Source: CAYZMH01 sp964479445 (GTDB taxonomy: Bacteria > Bacteroidota > Bacteroidia > Bacteroidales > GCA-2748055). Taken from it: DNA of 31,958 bases. Position numbers and translations under genes: made by a program. Positions 24,591 to 31,958 of the stretch are shown here, piece by piece. The notes beneath the pieces were generated by a model that searched no databases, had not been told where the DNA came from, and saw only the letters and a program-made list of their open reading frames with translations. The stretch covers positions 1 to 31,958 of the forward strand of contig CAYZMH010000032.1 in the NCBI GenBank assembly GCA_964479445.1. Reading direction: 5' to 3'. Numbering within the stretch: position 1 is the first letter of the stretch; every line of letters starts with the position of its first letter.

Positions 24591-27500
24591 ATGAGTGATC
24601 GTGCAGTGAGAACCGGACCGATCCGGCGGATAGCCAAATGGACCGGCTGGCTGGTAGCGGGGCTGGCGGGACTGATTTTTTTGCTGACCCTGGTATTTTA
24701 CCTGATGCGGGGGGTGGTCAAGGAACGGGTTCTGGAACGGGTGAATGCCGGCCAGCCAGGGAAGGTGAGTATCGGGCAGATCGATCTGATCCCGTTTCTG
24801 AATTTCCCGGATATCTCTATGCGGGTTAAGAATGTAGATTATTCGAATGGGTCGCTGCCGGTGGATTCCGTACCGGTTGTCTCCCTGGACCGGCTCTTTG
24901 TGTCGCTGGATGTGCTGCATCTCCTGAAGGGTGAGTACAGGGTTTCCAGTCTGAGACTGGGAGACGGGGTGGTCAACTACCATGTGTTTGCCGACTCGGT
25001 TTCGAACCTGGAACGGGCCCTTGGAAGCCGATTCGGAGGGGCGGAAACCGAAACGGGGCCGGAGAGCGGGAAACCGGGATTATCGCTGGATATGAAGCGA
25101 ATCGAGATCAGCAATGTGCTTCTGAATTACAGCGATGCAACGATGGGTACGCAGGTATCGGCCAGCATAAATGCATTGAGGAGCCGGTTCTCCTACCTGG
25201 CGGATAAGATCAATGCCGGAATGGATTTGGATCTGGATCTGAATAACGCCCGGTATGGGGATGTGGTGATGAACAGGACCCGTAACCTGCAGTTTCGCAG
25301 CGATGTGATGTATGATGTAAATACAGACAGGGTAGCCATTGATCCCAGTGAATTGAAGATTGCGGATGCCCTGCTGGAGGTGTGGGGGGAGATTATCCCG
25401 GAACGGGGAAATTACGTGGATGTCACCTTTCGGGCGAAGAATTCCGGACTGGAGCTGCTGAATTTTCTGTTCAGGGGGGTGCTCGACCTGGAGGAGCTTG
25501 AACAAACGGGGGATGGAAAGATCTACCTGAGCGGAACGGTGAAGGGGTCGCTGGACTACCGGCTGCCCGAAGTGAAAGCCAATTTCAGTGCCAGCCAGGT
25601 GGGGTTTCATATCAGGTCCATCGATAAGGAGGTAGAGGATATCACCTTCATCGGGTATGCGACCAATGGAAGGAAAACAGACCTGTCGGAAGCGGCGCTC
25701 ATCGTGGAAGATTTTCATGTTTCGTTTCCCACGGGGGCGCTGGATGCCGAATTCAGCGTGGAAAATGCAGTGACCCCCACTGTCTCGGGCTGGATGCAGG
25801 GAAGTGCCAATCTTTCTGTGCTCGAACAGATCGTGACGACCAATGTGGTTTCCAACCTGGAGGGAGCCCTCTCCATGGATGGATCCATCGACGGGATGAT
25901 CGACCGGGAGAGGGGTTCATTCCTGGAAAATGCAGGACATATTGCGTTGCGGATGGATGACGTATCTTTTTCTTTTCCCGGACATCGCATAGAGGAACTT
26001 GAAGGAACACTTAAACTCGAAGAGACCTGGCTAGCCATGGAGGAGATGAGGATGAATGCCGACAGCAACCGGTTGGAACTGGAGGGTAAAGTCGACCGGC
26101 TTATTCCCACTTTTTTCGGCTTTGAACAGGATCCGCTGGTCAGTCTGCAGCTGGAGGCTGATACGTTGTATGCCGACCGGTTTATTAGCGACACTACCCT
26201 GGCGCACTTCCTCCGCGAGCCCCTTCACGGAATAGGGTTCGAAGTGGAGGCAGGGCTGACCTATGAAGAGTACCGGCAGATGCTCTCTTCCGGATCGGTT
26301 CCCAATATGGATCTGCAACTGGATAATTTTCACCTTCAGCTTCCGGGATATGCCGATATCTCGAGAATGCGGTTCGGGATTTCACTGCGTGAGGGATTCG
26401 TGGAGATGTCCGATTTCCAGGGTCAGATCGGGGAAAGCCGGTTTGACCTGGATGTCCGCGTGGATAACTATATTGCCCTGCTGGATGGGGATACGGCTGA
26501 TATCAGGCTGGACATAAGGTTTCGTTCCGACCTGATGCAGGCCAGGGATCTTTTCACGTACCGTGACCAGTTTTTTATTCTCCCGGAGACTTACAGGAAC
26601 GAACATATGGAGGATTTCCTCCTGGAGGCATCCCTTCAGACTACCACGGATCAGCTCATGAAGAAGTCGGGGTTGCCCGACATGCGGTTCAGGATAGGGG
26701 AGATGCACTGGAAGTTTCGTTATTATCCGCTTAATTTCAGGGATTTCAGACTTGACCTGGAGCACCGAGACAGTGTATTTATTGTACACCATTTCGAAGG
26801 GAAAGCAGGTGACAGCGATCTGAAGATGAATGCTTCCATTACCCATCTGCTGGACAGCACCCGGAATATAGCAGGAGAGGTGACCCTCCTCTCCGATCGC
26901 CTGGATTTTAATAACATCCTGAACTATAAGCAACAGGGTGCCGACCGGCAAGAGACCGGAAAGGAACCCCCGGAACATGCAGCACCCCCGGCATTGCATG
27001 CCATTACCTATCCTGATCTTCAGCTGAGTGTGGATGTAAAAGAGTTGCATTATGCCGACAACCACCTTTACGGGATGGATGGTCAGATGCGTTCTTCTTC
27101 TTCCGGGGTCTTTTACCTTGACCGTTTCAACGTGCAGGCGGAGACCGGGGGTACCATATTGCTGGACGGACAGCTGAATGTTTCGGATTCCAGTGCCTAC
27201 CTGCTGAGTGCGAATTTCAACCTGGACTCGGTAAATCTTTCCGATTTTAACCTCCGGATGAGTCTGAATGACTCCATCTACTCCCTGAGTCAGAATTTCG
27301 AGGGGATCCTCGATGCGTCGGGACTGGCAGAATTTTTTATGAATCCGGATATGACGATCGACCTGGAAAACAGCACGGCGATGTTCAAAGTGAGCCTGGA
27401 AGAGGGCCGGGTGAAAAACTTTGCCCCGCTCCATGCCATGGCCCGCTACACCGGGAACAAAGACCTGGACGATGTCCGGTTCGGAGAGCTTCATAACAAC

Positions 27501-27800
27501 TTTACCCTGATCGACAAAAAGATCGTGATCCCGCTGATGAATATCTCCTCCACCCTGGGACAGATCCTTATCGAAGGGGAACAGGGTCTGGAAGGAGATT
27601 TTCTCTACCTGGTAAGGGTTCCTGTCTGGCTGGTAAAGGGAACGGCCTGGAATGTGATCTCCAATAAACAACGAAGGGAGACCGAAGAGGAGGGAGAGAT
27701 CAGGGAGATGAAAGCCGGCAAATTCATGTTGTTTACAGTGAACGGGGAAGGGGAAGAGGTGGAGGTGAAGATCGGCGATGACCGGGATAAATTCAGGTAG
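24591..27800 (+). CDS. AsmA-like envelope protein
   Basis: A 1069-residue protein anchored by one N-terminal membrane helix (about 18-40) after a basic segment (RTGPIRRIAKW). The rest is predicted to be extracytoplasmic and rich in amphipathic beta-strands, as in AsmA/TamB/YhdP proteins, whose long beta-groove carries phospholipids between membranes. Family features include the N-terminal GKVSIGQIDLIPFLNFPDISMRV with repeated LxLD/VxLD strands. The C-terminal AsmA_2-like part has SLEEGRVKNFAPL and the terminal NISSTLGQILIEGEQGL. The likely role is lipid transport or outer-membrane homeostasis. The start ATG follows AAAGG closely. The helicase gene follows after 105 bp on the same strand. Confidence 0.82.
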   Translation: MSDRAVRTGPIRRIAKWTGWLVAGLAGLIFLLTLVFYLMRGVVKERVLERVNAGQPGKVSIGQIDLIPFLNFPDISMRVKNVDYSNGSLPVDSVPVVSLDRLFVSLDVLHLLKGEYRVSSLRLGDGVVNYHVFADSVSNLERALGSRFGGAETETGPESGKPGLSLDMKRIEISNVLLNYSDATMGTQVSASINALRSRFSYLADKINAGMDLDLDLNNARYGDVVMNRTRNLQFRSDVMYDVNTDRVAIDPSELKIADALLEVWGEIIPERGNYVDVTFRAKNSGLELLNFLFRGVLDLEELEQTGDGKIYLSGTVKGSLDYRLPEVKANFSASQVGFHIRSIDKEVEDITFIGYATNGRKTDLSEAALIVEDFHVSFPTGALDAEFSVENAVTPTVSGWMQGSANLSVLEQIVTTNVVSNLEGALSMDGSIDGMIDRERGSFLENAGHIALRMDDVSFSFPGHRIEELEGTLKLEETWLAMEEMRMNADSNRLELEGKVDRLIPTFFGFEQDPLVSLQLEADTLYADRFISDTTLAHFLREPLHGIGFEVEAGLTYEEYRQMLSSGSVPNMDLQLDNFHLQLPGYADISRMRFGISLREGFVEMSDFQGQIGESRFDLDVRVDNYIALLDGDTADIRLDIRFRSDLMQARDLFTYRDQFFILPETYRNEHMEDFLLEASLQTTTDQLMKKSGLPDMRFRIGEMHWKFRYYPLNFRDFRLDLEHRDSVFIVHHFEGKAGDSDLKMNASITHLLDSTRNIAGEVTLLSDRLDFNNILNYKQQGADRQETGKEPPEHAAPPALHAITYPDLQLSVDVKELHYADNHLYGMDGQMRSSSSGVFYLDRFNVQAETGGTILLDGQLNVSDSSAYLLSANFNLDSVNLSDFNLRMSLNDSIYSLSQNFEGILDASGLAEFFMNPDMTIDLENSTAMFKVSLEEGRVKNFAPLHAMARYTGNKDLDDVRFGELHNNFTLIDKKIVIPLMNISSTLGQILIEGEQGLEGDFLYLVRVPVWLVKGTAWNVISNKQRRETEEEGEIREMKAGKFMLFTVNGEGEEVEVKIGDDRDKFR

Positions 27801-27905
27801 AGAAGGAGAAAAATTCCTGGTTGCTTTTTTATAATACTCCTTTGATATTTCAACAACATTGGGCATTATTGTAGTTTGCTTTTAAGGCAATGAAACGGAG
27901 CAGCG

Positions 27906-30833
27906 ATGAACAGTAAATTGTTTGCCATTGGATATGTACCCCATCGCCTTTGGGGAAATATTTTCCTGGCCCAGGTCCTGGAGCGGGAAGATAATGCAGC
28001 CTATTATGTGCCCCGCGAGAATCTCATCTATGATGAGAACCTGCTCTCTTTCCAGAGGTTATCCCCCATGCAGCGCGAAGTGCTCTACCTGATCGACCAG
28101 TATAACGAAAAGAAGCTTCACCGGTTGTTCTCCAAAAAACCGACGGTGAAAGCATTTCATGACTCGGTGGACAGCGATACGATCAAGCACCATATCCGAC
28201 CCTACATTGAGAAGCAGCTGTACAAGGTGTTGCAGGTTGCTGCAGAGAACCGGATGCGGGTGTTTGTCGGGGGAAAGTCCAACCGGAACATTTTCAGGGA
28301 TGATTTTTTGACGCTTCATCGCCGCCCGGCCAATCCCACCTTTTATTTCAGGAGGGAGGAGGAACAGACGATCTATTCGCTCTCCATTACCAGCGGAGGG
28401 GAGCCGGTAAATCTGAATGTGGAACACCCCCACCTGGTATCCAACCAGCCCGCAGCGGTAATTCTTAACAACGATCTCTTTTTCGTGGATGATATCGAAG
28501 GAAACCGGCTGCTCCCTTTTTTCACCAAGGATGAAGTGGTTATTCCCCGTTCAGCGGAGAAGAAGTATTTTAATACGTTTGTGAAAAACACGCTGAAGGC
28601 CTACGATTTTGTGCAGGCAGAAGGATTTGAGGTCCGGGAAAAGAAACCCCGGAAAAAGGCTGTGTTGACCCTCGAGACAGGTATGAACAGGCATCCCGCA
28701 TTTGTGCTCCGCCTGCACTACGAGCAGTATAATCTCTTCCCCTCCTCATCCCAGGTGCGCTTTGTGGATTTCAATGCCGACGGAGACCGGTTTCACTTCA
28801 CCCGGTTCACGCGCGATGTTGAATGGGAGGAAGCATTGGATATGGCCCTCCAGGAGGCCGGACTCAAAACAAGGGATCAAACCAGCTATCTATTAAGGAA
28901 AACTGCAGATGATGCTGATAAAGATGCAGTTTATCAATATGTTAATTTTATTAATGAAAATGCAGCATTCCTGGAGGAGAACGGGATTGAGGTGAGGCAG
29001 AAAATGGACCGGGAGTATTTCATGGGTTCCATGGAGTTGGAGATCAGTTCTGAAGAACGGAATGACTGGTTTGATATTCATGGCGTGGTAAAGCTGGGTA
29101 GCTGGGAGATTCCTTTTATCAAACTCAGGAATCACATCCTCCATGGAAACCGGTTGTATGAGTTGCCGGATGGCACGGTGGCGGTTATTCCCCGGGAGTG
29201 GTTTGCGAGGTACACTTCCCTGTTTGAGTTCGGAAAAGTGAGCGACCCCCTGTTGAAAGTGCACAAACAGCATTTCTCATTGGTTGATGAGGCATTGCGA
29301 AAAGAGCATGCGCGTACGATTGCGCACCTTGACCGGCTGAATACCCGTGAATCGCTGCCGTCACCGGATATGCCGAAAGGGTTGAGAGCCGACATGCGAA
29401 CCTACCAGCTAGAAGGGTTTTCGTGGCTCTGCTACCTTCAGCAGAACGGATTCGGGGGTTGCCTGGCCGATGATATGGGATTGGGGAAGACCCTGCAGAC
29501 CCTGGCCATATTGCTTAAGAACAAGGAGGAGTATATATCCGCTTCCAACCAGGATCCGTTGCCGGCCGGACAGCTCTCGCTCTTCGGCGGAGACCAGCCG
29601 CGTCCCACCTCCCTGATTGTGGTACCCGCTTCCCTGATGCATAACTGGATCAATGAGTTGAGCCGGTTTGCCCCTTCACTGGAATTTTTCCTGTATGCCG
29701 GGAACCAGCGGGATAAATCATTGAAGGATTTCTCCTCTCACGATGTGGTTATTTCCAGTTATCATACAGTCAGACAGGATATTCAGCAGATCAGGGATTT
29801 TGCGTTTCATTATGTGATCCTCGATGAGAGCCAGATGATCAAGAATCCTTCCTCCAAGCTTTACCGGGCCATGGAGGAGTTGCAGTCGGACCACAAACTG
29901 GTGCTTACCGGTACGCCCATCGAGAATTCGCTGACGGATCTCTGGTCGCAGATCAATTTTGTCAATGAAGGGTTACTGGGAAGCCTGCATTTCTTTCGAA
30001 AGCAATTCGTTCAGCCGATTGAAAAGAAGAAGAACAAAAGCCAGGAGCAGCGGCTGAAGGAGCTGATCAATCCGTTTATCCTCCGGCGAACCAAGGAGGA
30101 GGTGGCAAAGGAGTTACCCCCTGTTTATGAACAGTTCCGGTATTGTAACATGACCGAGGAGCAGGCACGCTGGTACGAGGAGGAGAAATCGAGTGTACGG
30201 AACAGTCTTCTGGAAAATTTCGAGGAGATCGGGTTGGAACAATCTACAATGATGGTGTTAAAAGCGCTGACGCGCCTTCGCCAGATATCCAATCACCCCC
30301 TGATGGTCGATGAGGAGTATGAACACGGGTCCGGGAAATTTGATGAAGTGCACCGCGGGATCGACAGTATCCTGGAGGAGAAGCACAAGGTACTGGTTTT
30401 TTCTTCGTTTGTAAAGCACCTGAAGCTTTTTGCGCATGCGTTTGACCGGGAGGGTACCGGGTATGCGTTACTGACCGGATCCACGCGTGACCGGGAAGAG
30501 CAGGTAAAACGGTTCCAGGAAGAGGAGGATTGCCGCATATTCCTGATCTCGCTGAAAGCAGGCGGGGTGGGGTTAAACCTTACCGCGGCGGATTACGTAT
30601 TTATCCTGGATCCCTGGTGGAATCCGGCTGCGGAGATGCAGGCCCTGAACCGGGCTCACCGGATCGGGCAGGATAAAAATGTATTTGTATACCGGTTTAT
30701 CTCCAACCACTCCATTGAGGAGAAAATTCAGCGCCTTCAGCAGCGTAAATCCGAACTGGCAAAAACGTTTGTCACTTCGAATAATCCATTGAAAAATATG
30801 CAAAAAGAGGAAATACTTGAACTTTTTAGTTAA
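27906..30833 (+). CDS. SNF2-family DEAD/DEAH-box ATPase
   Basis: A 975-residue nucleic-acid-dependent ATPase. Residues 1-480 form a family-specific N-terminal region without a visible SWIM zinc finger. The SNF2 ATPase core starts at about 495 (RTYQLEGFSWLCYL). Motif I is DDMGLGKT near 522, motif II is DESQ near 638 in place of the common DEAH/DEAQ, and motif III is LTGTPIENS near 668. The C-terminal helicase lobe has SLKAGGVGLNLT near 885 and ALNRAHRIGQ near 915. SNF2 proteins move along or remodel protein-DNA or protein-RNA complexes; the bacterial ones are often linked to transcription. A local stretch near 28900-28970 uses A/T-ending codons unlike the rest of the gene. A 14-bp palindrome follows the stop codon. 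Confidence 0.92.
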   Translation: MNSKLFAIGYVPHRLWGNIFLAQVLEREDNAAYYVPRENLIYDENLLSFQRLSPMQREVLYLIDQYNEKKLHRLFSKKPTVKAFHDSVDSDTIKHHIRPYIEKQLYKVLQVAAENRMRVFVGGKSNRNIFRDDFLTLHRRPANPTFYFRREEEQTIYSLSITSGGEPVNLNVEHPHLVSNQPAAVILNNDLFFVDDIEGNRLLPFFTKDEVVIPRSAEKKYFNTFVKNTLKAYDFVQAEGFEVREKKPRKKAVLTLETGMNRHPAFVLRLHYEQYNLFPSSSQVRFVDFNADGDRFHFTRFTRDVEWEEALDMALQEAGLKTRDQTSYLLRKTADDADKDAVYQYVNFINENAAFLEENGIEVRQKMDREYFMGSMELEISSEERNDWFDIHGVVKLGSWEIPFIKLRNHILHGNRLYELPDGTVAVIPREWFARYTSLFEFGKVSDPLLKVHKQHFSLVDEALRKEHARTIAHLDRLNTRESLPSPDMPKGLRADMRTYQLEGFSWLCYLQQNGFGGCLADDMGLGKTLQTLAILLKNKEEYISASNQDPLPAGQLSLFGGDQPRPTSLIVVPASLMHNWINELSRFAPSLEFFLYAGNQRDKSLKDFSSHDVVISSYHTVRQDIQQIRDFAFHYVILDESQMIKNPSSKLYRAMEELQSDHKLVLTGTPIENSLTDLWSQINFVNEGLLGSLHFFRKQFVQPIEKKKNKSQEQRLKELINPFILRRTKEEVAKELPPVYEQFRYCNMTEEQARWYEEEKSSVRNSLLENFEEIGLEQSTMMVLKALTRLRQISNHPLMVDEEYEHGSGKFDEVHRGIDSILEEKHKVLVFSSFVKHLKLFAHAFDREGTGYALLTGSTRDREEQVKRFQEEEDCRIFLISLKAGGVGLNLTAADYVFILDPWWNPAAEMQALNRAHRIGQDKNVFVYRFISNHSIEEKIQRLQQRKSELAKTFVTSNNPLKNMQKEEILELFS

Positions 30834-30846
30834 ACAATATATTGTT
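30833..30846. repeat. 14-bp palindrome after the SNF2 gene stop codon
   Basis: AACAATATATTGTT is a perfect palindrome beginning at the last base of the stop codon. It has no GC-rich stem or T-tract, so it is not a typical terminator. It may be chance or a binding site in the 111-bp gap before arfB. Confidence 0.4.
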
Positions 30847-30944
30847 GTATTTCCGGATTTTCCATGTCGGGTAATTTCACCCGGAGATTGGAACGTTGTG
30901 TAGAATATGGTTGTATAACCCATTTAAATCTTTATTTTTAAACT

Positions 30945-31352
30945 ATGCGGGATCAGTTATTGAATGAGGTGACCTATCATACATCCCGGGCGGGTGGTCC
31001 GGGAGGACAGCATGCCAACAAGACTGAATCCCGGGTGGAGCTGCACTGGGATCCCTCGGCGAGTAAAGCGCTCTCGGAGGAGCAGAAGAAGCGGATCCTG
31101 GATCGGCTTTCCGGAAGGTTTACACCTTCAGGAATTCTGATTATCGGGAGTCAGCAGTCGCGTTCCCAGCTGCGTAACCGGGAACGGGTTACGGTACGTT
31201 TTTTGCGGCTGGTAGAATGGGCGTTAAAACCCAGGAAAAAGCGGATCCCTACCAAGCCCGGCAAAGCCGCCCGGGAAAAACGGTTAAAAGAAAAAAAGCA
31301 TCGTTCGGAAATCAAGAAACTGAGGAGAAATAAGGGGGGAGAGTTGACTTGA
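30945..31352 (+). CDS. arfB: Alternative ribosome-rescue factor, peptidyl-tRNA hydrolase ArfB
   Basis: A 135-residue protein, the usual length for ArfB/YaeJ. The GGQ motif that enters the peptidyl-transferase centre is seen in SRAGGPGGQHANK (14-26), followed by the family pattern ESRVELHWD. The C-terminal tail is strongly basic (KPRKKRIPTKPGKAAREKR, then KKHRSEIKKLRRNK) and in ArfB enters the empty mRNA channel of stalled ribosomes. It releases the peptide when a ribosome has no stop codon. It lacks the codon-recognition domain of full release factors. The response-regulator gene follows after 27 nt and may share its transcript. Confidence 0.93.
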   Translation: MRDQLLNEVTYHTSRAGGPGGQHANKTESRVELHWDPSASKALSEEQKKRILDRLSGRFTPSGILIIGSQQSRSQLRNRERVTVRFLRLVEWALKPRKKRIPTKPGKAAREKRLKEKKHRSEIKKLRRNKGGELT

Positions 31353-31379
31353 AGCGATGTATTCACGAATTTTACAGCT

Positions 31380-31745
31380 ATGAAGAATCGTCTTGTATTG
31401 GTAGCAGAAGATGACTTTGCCAGCTTTCAACTGATGGAGGAGTACCTGTTATTGTATGAATTGGAAGTGGTTCATGCGGTGAACGGAGAGGAAGCCATTG
31501 AGAAAGTCAGGCAGCATCAGCCGCTCCTGGTCTTTATGGATATAAGGATGCCGGTTATGCGGGGAGATGAAGCCATGAGGATCCTGAAGAAGGAGTTTCC
31601 CGATATACCGGTTATTGCCCAGACAGCCTATGCCATGAAGGGAGACGAGCATAAGTTTCTGCAGGAGGGATTTGACGGATACCTTTCCAAACCGGTGTTC
31701 GAGGAGCCGCTTGAAGAAGTTCTGAAACAGTTCCTGGATCGTTAG
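31380..31745 (+). CDS. Single-domain response regulator (CheY-like receiver)
   Basis: A 121-residue protein made only of a receiver domain. The acidic pocket is Asp11-Asp12 (AEDDF), the phosphoacceptor is Asp54 (FMDIRMP), the switch threonine is Thr82 (AQTAYAM) and the conserved lysine is Lys104 (YLSKP). No output domain is attached, so it acts by protein contact or in a phosphorelay. No histidine kinase is adjacent, although orphan hybrid kinases are common in this phylum. The AQTAYAMKGD segment resembles receivers of hybrid histidine kinases. Confidence 0.92.
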   Translation: MKNRLVLVAEDDFASFQLMEEYLLLYELEVVHAVNGEEAIEKVRQHQPLLVFMDIRMPVMRGDEAMRILKKEFPDIPVIAQTAYAMKGDEHKFLQEGFDGYLSKPVFEEPLEEVLKQFLDR

Positions 31746-31831
31746 ACGATCAGCCACGCAACCCTGCAGGAAGGAGATCCTTGCGGAAGCAGGCAACATA
31801 CTGCAAAGGTCTGTTCCCGATCGGCTAATAA

Positions 31832-31863
31832 TTTGGCCACTAAACATTTTTCCGCTAAATTTG
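31832..31863 (+). promoter_or_regulatory. Strong Bacteroidota promoter for the tRNA-Arg gene
   Basis: TTTG (31832-31835), a 20-nt spacer and TAAATTTG (31856-31863) match the -33/-7 consensus exactly. The start would be near 31870, about 34 nt before the tRNA. Confidence 0.75.
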
Positions 31864-31903
31864 CGACCCGAATAACGCATGATCATTTCATGCTGCATAA
31901 ACC

Positions 31904-31958
31904 GGCTCCATAGTTCAAGGGATAGAATAGCGGTTTCCTAAACCGTAGATCCAGGTTC
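31904..31958 (+). tRNA. tRNA-Arg (anticodon CCU), 3' part cut by the window end
   Basis: The visible 55 nt start with an acceptor strand GGCTCCA, then TA and a D-arm beginning GTTC. The anticodon stem-loop GCGGT-TTCCTAA-ACCGT gives anticodon CCT, which reads AGG. The sequence ends within the T-arm at GGTTC, so the 3' acceptor strand is not seen. Confidence 0.88.

Noticed and set aside
27804..27831. Possible terminator after the AsmA-like gene (AGGA...TCCT then a T-run)
   Set aside because: The stem is only 4 bp and the T-run is separated from it, so the support is too weak.
26382..27866. A 494-codon open frame on the minus strand opposite the AsmA-like gene
   Set aside because: Its composition (rich in His, Gln, Pro) is that of an antisense shadow, while the plus-strand frame shows coherent AsmA-like features.
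30868..30883. Hairpin CGGGT/ACCCG between the SNF2 gene and arfB
   Set aside because: Five base pairs, no T-tract, and no clear relation to a gene end.
1..31958. CRISPR arrays, insertion sequences, prophage or toxin-antitoxin genes
   Set aside because: No spaced direct-repeat array, transposase, integrase or toxin-like pair was seen anywhere in the window.

Overview
The window reads as a chromosomal segment of a Bacteroidota bacterium, most likely in or near Bacteroidales/Marinilabiliales (inference). The support is: several promoters of the Bacteroidota type (TTTG, about 20 nt, TAnnTTTG); an 81-residue ATP synthase epsilon subunit next to a beta subunit with no other F1Fo genes beside it; a TlpA-like protein with a DUF5106-type architecture; a DUF2723 membrane protein; a bacterial SUI1 factor; and many signal peptides ending in AQ. 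It looks like ordinary core chromosome. I see no insertion sequences, phage genes or CRISPR array.

Layout. 1-3439: the 3' part of proA converges on carA with no spacer, followed by a secreted thioredoxin-fold protein on the minus strand. 3440-3893: a 454-bp divergent region holding a perfect 34-bp AT-rich palindrome and promoters for both flanks. 3894-7910: an isoprenyl diphosphate synthase converging on a 1010-residue DUF2723 protein. 8077-11369: a promoter, a SUI1/YciH-type factor and, overlapping it, a large envelope protein that joins an HExxH metallopeptidase domain, a TolB-like propeller and a C-terminal beta-barrel. 11376-13011: a LEA-type lipoprotein diverging from a TonB-like transducer.

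13013-16558: a minus-strand operon atpD-atpC-hydrolase-like-GT9 in which the hydrolase-like protein has lost its catalytic triad. 16782-18620: an outer-membrane barrel protein and a cytoplasmic GH16-like protein whose two catalytic glutamates are replaced. 18630-21790: a minus-strand pair overlapping by ATGA, a membrane-anchored reductive-dehalogenase-like iron-sulfur protein and an SLC13/DASS permease with two RCK_C domains. 21922-23841: a sensor phosphatase (YfiR-like domain, coiled coil, membrane helix, SpoIIE phosphatase), ending at a strong bidirectional terminator shared with a small cysteine-rich lipoprotein gene.

24136-24590: a 455-bp non-coding stretch with two inverted repeats. 24591-30833: an AsmA-like envelope protein and a SNF2 ATPase. 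30945-31745: ArfB (ribosome rescue) and a single-domain response regulator. 31904-end: a tRNA-Arg(CCU) cut by the window edge, with a near-ideal promoter.

No single large novel system stands out. The most unusual items are the anchored RdhA-like protein coupled to a DASS permease, the GH16-fold protein with lost catalytic residues and N-terminal helical repeats, the metallopeptidase-propeller-barrel fusion, and the dead hydrolase inside the ATP synthase operon.
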